64,000 nucleotides of DNA from assembly GCF_036323735.1 (NCBI RefSeq), contig NC_086031.1:48927725-48991724 (forward strand), read 5' to 3'. Position numbers and translations under genes: made by a program. Shown in pieces: positions 44,996 through 56,774 of the stretch. The notes under the pieces were generated by a model. It was not told where the DNA came from. It saw only the letters and a list, made by a program, of their open reading frames with translations, and searched no databases. Each line of letters starts with the position of its first letter. The first letter of the stretch is position 1. The stretch is from Rattus norvegicus. Taxonomy: Eukaryota; Chordata; Mammalia; Rodentia; Muridae.

Positions 44996-45344
44996 CTATT
45001 CTCTTCTTAATCCCGGATAAGTTTTCAACCCTGGCTGGCCCTGACAGTCCCAGCAAAGCAAAGGTTCACTTACATACACAAACAACCCCAAGAGAGTCTT
45101 TTCATCCCTCTGAAATGTCCCAGTTCTGGCCTCCCCATCTGCATGGCTCTCAGCATCCTTGTTGTCTAAGTTCCCACAATAGCTCATTATGCTCTGAGCA
45201 CTCAATGGTTTTTCCAGACCACAGTAGTAACCATTTCCACAATCCTTCCAAAACAGTATGACCAAGGATGTCACAGTGATAGTCCATGGTCCTGGTACCA
45301 AAGGCTGTCACAGTGATAGCCCACGGCCCTGGTACCATTTCTGT

Positions 45345-45626
45345 CTTAGTCTGTTTTCTATTGCTGTGATAAGACACCGACTAAAAGCAACAAAGGTTTG
45401 TTTGGCTTGCATGTCCCAATCATATTCTATCATTGAGGGAGGTCAAGGTAGGAACTCAAGCAAGACAGGAACCTGGAGGAAGGAACTGATGTAGAGACCA
45501 TGGGAAAATGTTTCCTACTGGTTTGCTCTCTATGGCTTGCTCAGATTTCTGTCTCTGTCTCTCTGTCTCTGTCTGTCTTGCTCAGATTTCTCTGTCTCTC
45601 TCTGTTTCTCTGTCTCTGTCTCTCTG

Positions 45627-45657
<31 letters not shown>

Positions 45658-45658
45658 G

Positions 45659-45723
<65 letters not shown>

Positions 45724-46130
45724 TTATTTATATCTTGTACCGTGTGTTTGCCTGGTGCCCACAGAAGCCAAAAGAGGGTTTCAGATTCCTTGGAACTGGA
45801 GTTACAGATGGTTGTAAGCTATCATATGAGTGCTGGGAATTGAACCCAGGTCCGATGAAAGAGCAGTCAGTATACTTAACCAATGAGCCATCTCTTCAGC
45901 CCTCCACTAGCTTTCTACAACCCCATGGTGGGATGGGTGCTTCCCTCATCAATCATTAAATAAGAAAATGCCCTTACAGGGGTAGTTTATTGACCTGTAG
46001 TGGCCAATATTATGCAAACATTTTCTCAACTGACACATTGAGGCTCCCTTTTCCCAGATGATCCTAACTTGGGTCAAGTTGACAAAGACAAAAATAAATT
46101 AAAAAAAAAAACTAACCAACACAGAAAGGA
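45345..46130 (-). mobile_element. Rodent interspersed repeat split by simple repeats and a B3 SINE
   Basis: Left part 45345-45548 (gtcttagtctgttttctatt; gacaggaacctggaggaagg). The interruption has TCTG/TC/CA repeats at 45549-45722 and a minus-strand B3 at 45725-45903 (gtgctgggaattgaacccag). Right part 45905-46130 (ttcctcatcaatc-type core; acttgggtcaagttgacaaa). Reverse orientation of the family at 42628. Confidence 0.7.
45549..45722. repeat. Compound (TCTG)/(TC)n/(CA)n repeat
   Basis: TCTCTG units, then pure TC, then about 23 CA units. The Ser/Leu and His/Thr frames over it are artefacts. Confidence 0.97.
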
Positions 46131-46379
46131 TATAAAATGCTATGGAAAAATAAAAAGGCTTTATATTGATATCTGAACTATAATTGACTTTTTAAAAAGC
46201 AGAAGCTTTCTTGTGGTATGCTGCACCCCCCCCCCAAAACCCAAATACATATGTTTTTTTAAATATGGATTATAAAAACTCTGAGTTAGGAATCTGACCA
46301 AATAGTAGATATTTGCCCAGCAAGCAGAGGGCCACGGTTCAATTACCAGTATTTAAAAAAAAAAAAAAAAGGTGGGGGG

Positions 46380-46560
46380 ACCCAATAACTAGGACTGGAG
46401 CTCAGTTGGTAGAATGTTAGCTGAGCAGGCACACTGCTCAGGGTTTGATCCCCAGCACTGCATGAATATGGAGAATGTGTCCTTAATTCTGGTACTGGGG
46501 AGGTAACCACAGGAGAATTATCCTCTGCTAAACACAGCAAGTTCAAAACCAAGGTGTGCT
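46380..46560 (+). mobile_element. B4/ID-like SINE
   Basis: ggactggagctcagttggta, gaatgttagctgagcaggca and gggtttgatccccagcactg, then a B1-like right half (acagcaagttcaaaaccaag). Confidence 0.65.
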
Positions 46561-46596
46561 ATAATGAGACTCTCAGAAAAAAAAAGAAAACAAGCC

Positions 46597-46960
46597 TACG
46601 TGTGTGTGTGTGTGTGTGTCTGTGTGTGTGTATGTGTGTGTGTTTGTGTGTGGTGTGGTGTGTGGTGTGTGTGTGTGTGGTGTGTGGTTTGTGTGGTGTG
46701 TGTGTGTTTGTTTGCATGAGCATATGAGTGCACACACTCATGTCTCTGTGTGTGCGTGTGTGTGTGTGTGGTGTGTGGTGTGTGTGTGTGTATGTGTATG
46801 TGTGTGGTGTGTGGTTTGTGTGGTGTGTGTGTGTGGTGTGGTGTGTTTGTGTGTGGTGTGTGTGGTGTGTGGTGTGTGTGTGTGTATGTGTGTGTGTTTG
46901 CACGAGCATACGAGTGCACACACTCATGTCTCTGTGTGTGCATGTTCATGTGTGTGCATT
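46597..46960. repeat. Complex (TG)n array with an internal 184-base duplication
   Basis: TG/TGTGG/TTTG repeats. A 45-base non-repetitive module (starts tttgcatgagcatatgagtg) occurs at 46711-46755 and again at 46895-46939 with two T/C differences, so the array holds an imperfect tandem duplication of period 184. Confidence 0.93.
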
Positions 46961-47635
46961 CTGCATGCCCATTCTTGAAGGATGAGACAGTGTCAATACT
47001 GGGAACCAGTGAAGGCTTAGAAGTGGAACAGAGAAGAACAGAGAGGGAACAGACAGGGGAGACAGACTTAACCTCTGCTATGCGAGCCATGTCAATGTAA
47101 TACGTGTTCAAAAATTAGATTAAAGCTTTTAAACAAAAGACAGCAGGAAGGGAGCAGTTGGTTGTGGTTGCAAAGCAGATAGACATAAAAACAGGCCCAC
47201 AGAAAACAGCAGAGCACGCTCGTGGTGGGCATGAGTGACTAATACCAGAATCCCACTGAGCTGTCTCAACCAGAACAGTCCCTGCTTTTAGATAAAAACC
47301 CCACCACACCAGGACTCTCTGGTCTTTGCTTTGCTTGGATGCTCAGATTCTGAACACATTTACTGGAGTCAACCACACGTTTTTCCTCTTAACCAAGTCT
47401 AACAAGGCTGAGAAAATAGGTTCCCCTGTAATTGAGCCAGAAGGATGAGGAGTTTGGAATATTCCATTCAAAATGAGCAGAGCTCGGGTGTTTGTGAAGA
47501 CATCATCTGTCTCTCAAAAGGGAAGCAAGATTATGCATTGGCTAAAAAAAAGTATGTTGGAAAAATATTTAAGTGTAGGGATAGAAGAAGAGGTAAATGG
47601 GAGGAGAGGGGGAAGGGCTTCTGGCACTAGGTCCA

Positions 47636-48010
47636 TGTCTTAGTTTGCTTTCTAATGCTGAGATAAAACACTGATCAAAACCAGCATGGGAGGGAAGGGT
47701 TTATTTCAGCATACAGCTTTCAGTCCATCTTGAAAAGAAGTCAGGGCAGGAAACTGGAGGCAGGAACTGAAGCAGAGACCATAGAGGAACACTGCTTACT
47801 AGCTTACTCCCATAACTCACTCAGCCTACTTTTGTAAGAGAAACTCAGGACCACCTGCCCAGTGGTGGTACAGCTCCCAAGTAGGGGTGGCCCTCCCACA
47901 TCAATCATTAATCAAAAATAAATGCCCTACAGTTCGTCTGCAGGCAATCTGATGGAGCCATTTTCTCAATTGAGGTTCCTCTTCTGGGATAACTTTGGTT
48001 TGTGTCATGT
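47636..48010 (-). mobile_element. Rodent interspersed repeat, near full length
   Basis: gtcttagtttgctttctaat, agggtttatttcagcataca, gaaactggaggcaggaactg, ggccctcccacatcaatcat and attttctcaattgaggttcc. Reverse orientation of the copy at 42628. Confidence 0.75.
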
Positions 48011-48465
48011 CCCATGATTGCAGGGTTCTGTGAATCTTTATCACTTTGCCTTCCCCATTTCCTTGGGAGTGTCATCACTTCAGGGAAGGAAGAAGGAGGA
48101 CGTAGGTGGTAAGTTTATGCAATGAAAAGAAAACAAGCTGATTCTTTGATGGAAACCTCAAGAGGAGGCTTGGGTCTGGCAAGGCTTCAAGATCTGAGAC
48201 ACAGAAAACCTAAGCTGTTCACAGGTCTCTTTAGACTGTCTGGCCCAGCGTATACAAAGGACACTTCAGCATGGATGACCAAAACTGGTTTTGATTCCTC
48301 CAAGTTATCAACCCAGCGCCTCCTTGGCTATGGTCTGAATGCCCCAGAACCTAGAAGGGGAGAAGAATGAGTTTGGCCCTCTGACCACATCTCCCTCCCT
48401 CAAAGTCATCCCACATCCATCACACCCATGGTTCCCTCGGGGACAGCTAAAGGAGCAGGACACAA

Positions 48466-51400
48466 GTGGTACTTCATAGGTGCTTTATTATACAGAAGAA
48501 CCAGATATTTACATCTTGACAATTTTTATAGTTCACATGGCTGGGGGGTGGGGCGGGGCATGGGACTGGAACCCAGAAAGGGTGTGGAGGTGGTAAGTCA
48601 TAGGTAGGAGAACTTGGTAACCAAGAGCAGAGGTAGTCGTAGGGACTGGGGCAAGGACCAATGGGGTTCCTAATACCTCTTCCATCCTCGCTCCAAGAGC
48701 CTACTGCCCATTGCCAGCGCTTCCTTCTCCTCCTACTTTACTTTGTAAGCCTTTACTCTTCCTGGAAAAGTGAGCCCAAAGGACTAGGAGAGGAGGTAAG
48801 GAGGGAGGGTCGGGCCCGTAAGAAGCTCAGTCAACGCATAACAGTCTCCCAATGTTAGCTCTACATTTGTTTTTGGTTTTTCATTTTGATGAGATACTTG
48901 ACAATCCGTGACCCGCTGTGAGTTCTCTTCTAAGAGAAGATAGCGCTGGGCACTACCTAATGGCACAGCACACAGAGCTCAAGCTGGGACACACACGTCC
49001 TGGCCTTTCCACCACCGCCATCTTAGCCCCTGGAGTGGATTCTTTTCCTTGGCCGCTATTTGGGAAGATTTTGTTAATGATAACGACAGAGGACTTAGGT
49101 GCTCTGAACAGTTCAAATTTTCATCCCATGATCAGTCAAAGACTTGTGGTCTTTCTTGTCAGATCCAAATATGTAGAACAGAGACCCAGAAATTTGCTTA
49201 GAAGAAGACACGTGGTCTTCAACTGATTACAAAGGAGATAACCAAAGGAATGGCGTTCTGACTTGCTAGAAACTTGACCCAAAATAAAACACAAAGAAAG
49301 TTTACTACTCAATCTTATTGGGGTAAAGGTATATGAACTAGTATTTCGGTGTTTTGTTTGTTTGCCTGATTTGGTTTTTTTTTTTTTTTTTGAGACAGAG
49401 TCTAGCCTAGTCTAGCCTCAAACTCATTATGTAGCTGAGGATGCCCCTTACCATCCATCTTCCTGCCTCCACATCCCACATGTTGGGATTATTGGTGTGC
49501 ACCACCATTCCTGGCTAGACATTTTTGGATAAAAGTTTATGGAAGACACTTCAACTCTCTTCTCCCTTGCCTCTTCTTTAATTAGAGAGTTGAACTTTGG
49601 TTGACATCCAGACTTAGCAGGCAGTAAGGTGACAACTGTGCCATGCTAAAGCTTGCAGCCCAAAGGGGCTGGCTGACTTCATAGAAGATCTCTTTAAGGA
49701 ACAATGCCTATATTCTTCGACCACCAACACGTGGTCACCTCACTCTACTTCAAGGCTGGTTCCTTAAGTCCAAAGAGAACAGTGATCCCATAGTAAAATA
49801 GGCAGAGAGAGCAGGGTAAAAAATCTAGGTAACGTGCTAGAAGTCAGGGCTCCCTGTAAGAATGCCAATTTTGCCATCCCTGGGGAATCTCAGAAAACCA
49901 CCAAGTCTCAGGGTGGGGGGTGGGTGGGAGACTTTCAACCAAGGGCTCTGGTTGGAAGCCCTGGGGAAATAAAGAGATCAGGCACTGGGAAACAATTAAT
50001 AAACTTGCTATCATTTAGTGAATGCCCACTCTGAAAACGATCCCATGAGAAGACCCTAAGAAATTATAAAGTCACCCTTTTTGGCATCTGAGCCTTCTAG
50101 AGTCTAGGGGCTACTCAATGAATCACAGGAGGTTTAGAAACGTTCTGAGCTCCATGCATGGCCTCTGACTCACCTCTCAACCCCACTTTTGACCTATGGC
50201 AGAATTTTAACTGGGCACTCGGGAGACTGCAGGGAAGCTAAGCTATGGAAAGTTAACTATTAAACATAGAGAAGAAGGTCCTTCTCAGCTGGTTTTAAAG
50301 GTGGGGTTTCTGGAAAGAGGACTTGGCCAGGGATCACAACAGAATTCAGGCAGAGAAAGGTACTCCACTGGGCTTCAGGAGCCAAACTCAGTCCTTCCTA
50401 TGGAAATGATGCTTGGGGGGGCGGTCCCAGGAGCAATTACCATCTATTGGCTGAATCTTGGCTTCTCCTCACTTCTTATCTCCTCTCCCTGAGATTGATT
50501 TCCTGTGTTTGGAGTGGGGCGGGAGCCACTGTGTAGTCCCTCAGCTGCACTTGGGGAAGCATAAGGTAAGAAAGATCAAGCGGGGAGAGACAGAGGATCA
50601 AAGGCCTGTTGGGGTCACCCAGGAGTCCCAGTTAGCTACAGCCCTCCATAAGATGCAATACCCACAGCACAAATATCCCTTGTCTTGGGTTGTCCGTCCC
50701 TGCCCCCCGTCCCCTCAAACAGGATTGGGATGAGAAGAAAGGTTCCGGGCCGCGGTGAGATGCATACAGTGTAAAACCATATGAAGGTAACGTAAGAGTT
50801 GGGGAAGCCCATAGAGCAGTGCAAATCTTGCCAGGACCTTAGAATCCTGTCTTGCTGAGGGCAGAAATTTCATTATTGCTTGGGGTTGGGTTGGGGTGGG
50901 AGCACGCACAAGGATCTCTTTCTCCCCACCCCACCTGTGGGACTGAGGCAGGCTCTGCAGGTGTCTGCCCCAGTAGGATAAGTGGGGTGGGAGAGGAGCA
51001 GAATGCAAAATCTGTCCCGGATGATGCCAGTCACCTCTGACGCTTGACTTCTTAGGGGCTTTCGAAGAGGGTGGCATCTTGTGATGTCATAGGGTTGCAC
51101 TCCACGGTGTTAAGACGAGGTCCCTGGGAGAAAACCGTGCTAAGTTCTGCGAGAGATTTGTAAGCGTTCCATGAAAAGCAAACAGAAACCTATCATCAAA
51201 TAAGTACGTTTAACTGCTGTCATCATTAAGCCAAAAGGTCCTAATTCTTAGGACCTTTTAGACACTAACATGACCCCATGACTCTAAGAAAGGGGCATAA
51301 TATGCAATGTCTGCCAAAGCGTATCTTAACTGGAAGCACTTTGGCACAGCATAGGTCAAGATTGGTGGGACGCAGAACACGTTTTCTATGCTATCCACAC

Positions 51401-51779
51401 GCCGTAGGCGGGACACTCCAATGTCTTTGGTAGTTGCCTTCCAGTGCCTTTCTCTGTGAGGCCTCCCCGCTCACTGTGTAACTCACTGGTCGCAACTCTG
51501 TCAGCCTCCCACAGCCTTCACTGTCTTTTGCTTTCCTCCTTTCTCCTAAGTAAATTTCCCAGGTCTCTGTCATACATACTCGGATTGGACAGGGAAGGCC
51601 CAGGGTGACCGTGAAGCTGAAGGCCAAGACAAAGCAAGACCTGGAAGCACACCTTGTTATGGCCACGGTGAACAATGGAGCCAGGGGCGTTGGCCATTCT
51701 GCTGCGGAGCTGTAGTTGTCTTTCTTTTATAAGCAGCCATCATTGGGAGGAGGGAGGACAAATTGGGGGGGGGGGTTAT
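48466..51779 (-). terminator. Lgr6: Probable Lgr6 3' UTR and poly(A) signal
   Basis: Going downstream from the stop, the first AATAAA I find on the minus strand is at 48489-48484 (tttatt on plus), followed by a TTGTGTCCTGCTCC-type T/G-rich stretch. If used, the 3' UTR is about 3.3 kb. The region is mostly free of repeats apart from a minus-strand B1 at about 49385-49525. I cannot exclude a non-canonical earlier signal. Confidence 0.45.
49385..49525 (-). mobile_element. B1-like SINE in the probable Lgr6 3' UTR
   Basis: Poly-T, gagacagagtctagcctagt, gcctcaaactcattatgtag and catgttgggattattggtgt. Confidence 0.75.
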
Positions 51780-53029
51780 TTACAAGTGAGAGGCAAAGAG
51801 AGGGCCAGAGGGCCAGAGGGCTCCACCTGCAGAACAGTCTGCCAGTGTGGCTCCCTCTGCCCTCAGCAGCAGTTCTTCATTCATGGGAGGTTGTGGGTTC
51901 CCTAACTTGGTTCCATCAGGCTCCACAAAATGGTTTCCCTCCAGCCTGGTAGCCCCTGGCTGATGACGGGAGATGAGGGTCACTGAAGGGAAGCCATAGG
52001 TCTCTAGCCCAGGAGGCTGCCCAGCCTCAGAAGCTTCCAGAATAAGATCCACATCAGAGAAAGCCACCAGGGCTTGGGTGGAGTCGCAGGAGCTCTTCTC
52101 CAGCTCACCGGCTGCAGTATAAGCTAGAGGCCCTGGGGACCGAGGGCTCGGCCAGAGCCTCCGAAGGTCTTCCCGGAAGTGAGGGTTGAAGAGCAGGTAG
52201 AGCAGTGGGTTCAGGCAGGCGGGCAGAGGCAACACCACCAGAAGAACCGACTTGACAGCCTCAGGGGTGACCGGGAAGAGGCCCAGCATGGAGGCAAAGC
52301 TGAGGAAGGCCACGGGGCAGTAGAGAAGGCCATCTGCAAAGATGAGCCAGGCCACATGCCGCACCATGGCGCAGTCCCACACGGCCTCAAAGTCACCCCG
52401 AGGCAGGTCGCAGTAGAGCTTGATGTAGGCACCGGCCACCACGAGGAAGCAGAGCGAGTTCATCATCACCAGGGCTACGGCGAAGCCTAGGGCGGCCGGG
52501 CGGCCCTCGGGAGGGGCGTAGGGCAGGCAGAGCGGGGAGGCACCATACTCCCCCACCGAGGCCAGCGGCAGCGCGGCGGCCAGCCCAGCCAGCGCCAAGC
52601 ATCCCAGTGCGCCTGCGCGGACGCTACCGGGCGACGGCGCCTTCCCGTAGGCCCGGACGCAGGTCACAGAGACGCTGCACTGCACGGCCGCCAGCGTGAG
52701 CAGCAGCACCGACGCCTCCGACCCCAGGACGGCTAGGAAGCCCGTAGCCTGGCAGCCTAGCCCGGTCTCCCAGCGGGCTCCATACTCCGCGAACTGGCCG
52801 AAGGTCAAGGCGTCCACTGAGGCCAGGAGGCCGCAGGAAATGCCCGTTAGGGCGTTGGCGCCAGCGATCGCACCCACCACAAGCTTGACCGGAGACAACG
52901 GGCTGGGCCCGCCAGCAAAGACTGTAAGCAGCACCAGCCCGTTACAGAGTACCGAGAGCAGCACGATGGCCCACACAGCAAGGCGGATGCCCCAGCTCTC
53001 AAAGAGGTGCTCGCAGGGCTTGAAGGGGC
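51780..53029 (-). CDS. Lgr6: Lgr6 terminal exon (seven-transmembrane domain, C-tail, stop)
   Basis: The acceptor ctctctctcacag on the minus strand ends at 53030. The exon runs 1250 bases to TAA at 51782-51780 and encodes about 415 residues without an intron. Helix landmarks in order: [19 protein letters not shown] (1), [19 protein letters not shown] (2), [19 protein letters not shown] (3), [17 protein letters not shown] (4), [20 protein letters not shown] (5), [20 protein letters not shown] (6), [19 protein letters not shown] (7). Helix 7 has NPLLY, the class-A NPxxY motif. The start of the longest stop-delimited frame at 52976 is a GTG (Val in LAVWAIV), not a start codon. An uninterrupted C11 run in the mRNA sense (51775-51765) begins a few bases after the stop. 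Confidence 0.97.
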
Positions 53030-54968
53030 CTGTGAGAGAGAGAGGAGCAGATGTAAGCCCAGAGCCAGGGCAGCCAGAACCCAGCTCACTGGCAAAATCC
53101 AGGCTCTAAGTTCAGACAACTTCTAATGCAAAGGAGACCAACAGGAGAGACTTTCTGTCTCAGAAATGCAGACTTGAAAGCTCAGAAAATTCCTGGAAAT
53201 AAGGGGGAGAAACTATGAGGAAACTGCAAAGAAAATACACAGAAATAGATGCGTGGTTCGTGCAAACCCGGACCTGAGGAAATGCTAAGAAACTCAAGTC
53301 TTCCTAAAGGAGCAAGATTTGGAGAGATGGAGGGAACAAACTGTCCTATGGGAGTGAAGAAATGCAAAGGCAGAATGTGGAGCTGTCCAGAGTCAGCCAC
53401 TTTCTGGTGGTGACTCTGCCCAAGCAATCGTTGACATTTCCACGCTCGCGAAGTCCTGAGTAGACTTCGGCTGGTTCTCCCTTGCTTTGAGTACATTTCG
53501 TGCAATCAGTATTTGGAAGACAGACTGCGTAATCGAAATATAGAAAACTTTGCCGAGTATAGTAGTTCGCATCGGTAATCCCAACACGCAGGAAGCTGAG
53601 GCAGGACAGGGATGAGTTTGAGGCCAGCCTGAGTGGATAGTGAGACCCTAACTAAAAACAAAAACAAAAACAAAAAAAAGATACTTTGAACTTCTGGAGT
53701 TTTCCAACTTGACCCCACAGTAGATTGGTAAGATTCTGGCGTTTGTCCATCTCCCTCCCCAATGCTATTCTTAAGTCACCTTGTGACTTTGGGACATATT
53801 ATTTCCTCATTTTCTTTGGCTTTAGAATTATTTTTCAATGTATCGCTAGGAAGCTTGGGAATTTAAGAGATTTCTGTGGGAGCTATTTTAAACACGCTTT
53901 TCTGATTATGAAATAATAGGTGGAAATTTGAAATTTTAAACTGTCTATGGCTTCAGCTCTCAGACAGAACTCCTAATTTTGGCATATTTTCTTCAAGGTT
54001 TTAATATACATTTAAAATAAGGTGGGATCTTATTCTCTTTAAACTGAGCTTTTGCATGATTTCTCAGAAACCTCAAACACCTTTTTTTTTTTAATGGCTG
54101 TATAATAACTACCCCATCATATGATGGGCAGCAATTTCATTGGCCATTTGTGTGAGCTATTTTAAAAGCAAGTTCAAGTTGGACCTTGTTTTCCAGAACC
54201 TTTCTCTTTTACCTCATCCTTGTTGATTGCTGATTTTCAGACATGAAATTCCTGAGGCAACGTTATTGAAGCATGGCTTCCTGACAAATTATGTCGTCGC
54301 TTCTTTCCCCTATCCGCCACTAGAGGGCGTACTTTGCCACTAAGAGCTAAGAGCTGGTATGAAGCAAGGTCAAGACTAAAAGCTTTCTGGGCAAAGAAGT
54401 ATGGAAATCTGGGAAATGAAGGTGGGATGAAATAAAAACAGCTAACTATTTGTAATTTTGTGTTTATTCTGAACAGCTCTTGGCCCACAAAGCACTGTGC
54501 TGTCTTTTGGCATGGCCTGTCGGTGTTTTCTTGTTTTGGTTTGGCTTTTTTGAAACAGGTTCTCACTATGTAGCTCTAGCTGTCCTGGAACTCGATATGT
54601 AGACCAGGCTGGCCTCAAACTCAAAGACCCATGTGCCTCGCTGTCCTGAGTGCTGGGATTAAAGGCACACACTACCGTACCTGGCTCTGCTGACATTTTA
54701 AACACAGGGAAGGGGCTCTTCTCACTTAAAATTGGACAAATAAAAAACTTAGGTTGTGTGGCATTGAGAAAAAAGAGCCCCTCCCCTTTCTTTCCAGCAA
54801 CACAGCTCTTATGGCCCCAGGTTAGACTCCAGAGGAGACTTCCCTGGCTCTAAGGAAGTACTTTAGGACTTATCCAGAGACACTAGAGTTTCCCACCCTA
54901 GAAGACATTAGTAAAGAGATTTCACTCTTCTTGGGATGAAGGTGATCTCTCAGAGCTTCTCCTGGCCC

Positions 54969-55044
<76 letters not shown>

Positions 55045-55054
55045 GTGTGTGTGT

Positions 55055-55093
<39 letters not shown>

Positions 55094-56713
55094 TTTGAGG
55101 GCATGCTCACAAAGCAGCCCCAGCAGCCCCAGCAATGACACCGAGACATTCTTCCTCACCTCTTTTCTACAAGGACAACTTATTTCTAGATGTATAACCT
55201 TTGATCCGACTGAATTGTGACAGCTTCTTGACCTTTCCCAAACCCACTCTTCCCTTGTGTAGACACCCAAGGGAAAAACCTCCAGCTCCTCTCCACAAGG
55301 AGACCCTCGCCCCAGCAGGCTGAGCTTTGGGCAAAGAAAATATATGCAACATAGATTGTAGACAAGCTAAACTGGCTTCTCACCCAGGCAAATGGGTGTC
55401 CCGTCCCCAGCTCCCCAGCCACTCATCTCACCTGGAACAGGGCTGCACTGGACACTGGGGTGTGGCTTTGAGTCCTCTGTCTCCATCTGGAGCTCATCCA
55501 GGTCTAGGTCATCTGAGAAGGGAAAACAGAAGATGTCTAGGGTCCTGGGTATTGGTGTCTGTCATTAGCTGACAAAAGGCAATGCCTTTTATTTAAGCTG
55601 ATGTCTAACTGTTCAACCCTGCACACTCAACAGCCCTGCTATTTCTACTCTTGGCGCCAGTATGTTCTCCACTTGTGGATATTGTATATTTCTAGTTCTC
55701 TGCAAGGGACATTATTCCACTCTCTGCTATTCTGCATTTTCTTGTGCCCACTCATCTTTAGCCCATGAGTGCTGCACAGAGTGTGGCTGCTCTAATAAGG
55801 AGAGTTAGCGATTACATAGTTCCTTCTTGAGCTAGCCTATCGTAGTTCCATGTCCTGTTAGGAACACTGTACATTAAGAAGAATGTTGGCAGGAAGGGGG
55901 AGGTGGTTGGGGAGGGGAACACCTTTATAGACAAAGGGGAGGGGGTGGGGGAGGGGATAGGGGGCTTATGTCCAGGAAACCTGGAAAGGGAATAATATTT
56001 GAAATGTAAATTTTAAAAATCCAGTAAAAAATCTTTTAAAAAAAAAAGAGGAAGAATGTTGGAAGCTGGGAGTTGGTGGTACACACCTTTAGTCCCAGCA
56101 CTCAGGAGGCTGAGACAGGTGGATTTCTCTGAGTTTAAGGCCACTCTGGTCTAGAGATAGAGTTCAAGGACAGACAGGGCAAAAAAAAAAAAAAAAAAGG
56201 AGGTGGTGGAGGAGGAAGAGGGAGGGAGGGAAAGAGAAAGGGAAGAGGAGGAGGAAAAGGGAGGCAGGGAGGGGAAAAGGAAGGGTGGGAGAGAGGGAGA
56301 AGGAAGAAGAGGAAATGTTGATGCTAGGCATGGTGGGACATGCCTGTGATTCCAGAATTTGTTAGGTAGAGGCACAAGATCAGGAGTTCAAGGTCATCCT
56401 CACCTACAAAGCAAGTGTGAAGTAAGTCTGGGCTGCATGAACCCTTTCTCAATAGCAAACATTAAGAGTTGATTGAGTGTAGACCCTCAGGCCAGGCATG
56501 GTGGCATGCATCTGCACCCTAGCACTGGTGGGACACACGGATGAGGGGGCTGGGCTTGAGGGGAATAGGAGGATCCCTGTATCTCCCTGGCCAATCAGTG
56601 TAACCAATCCATGATCTCTGGCGTCAGTGGAAGGCCTACTCTTAAAAATGAGGCAGAAAGCAATAGAGGAAGACATAGAGCATTAATCTCTGGCCCTCAT
56701 AGACACATGAATG

Positions 56714-56774
<61 letters not shown>

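Larger units (their letters stand above)
37951..48465. other. Intergenic region between the convergent 3' ends of Ube2t and Lgr6
   Basis: 10.5 kb without a recognisable exon. Repeats are listed individually. Further copies are B1-like (38240-38365 minus; 40440-40500; 44395-44500 minus), B3-like (38890-39105 minus; 43650-43786 minus; 43890-44020 plus) and B4-like (46380-46560). 39110-40290, 41240-42120, 43000-43650, 44500-44880, 47000-47630 and 48010-48465 show nothing I recognise. Confidence 0.6.
53030..55431 (-). other. Lgr6 last intron
   Basis: 2.4 kb holding a B1 (53565-53680 plus), a B1 (54520-54685 minus) and a compound TG/GA repeat (54970-55094). The rest, including 53690-54510, shows no recognisable feature. 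Confidence 0.8.

Noticed and set aside
46597..46960. Cys/Val and His/Thr repeat proteins over TG/CA arrays here and at 3.9, 45.6 and 55.0 kb.
   Set aside because: Dinucleotide repeats are open in all frames. Not coding.
52974..52976. Start codon for a free-standing 398-residue receptor.
   Set aside because: The codon is GTG (Val) in the middle of the conserved LAVWAIV of helix 1. The exon continues upstream to a splice acceptor at 53030.
52179..53109. Plus-strand and alternative minus-strand frames across the Lgr6 terminal exon.
   Set aside because: Shadow frames of a GC-rich seven-helix exon.
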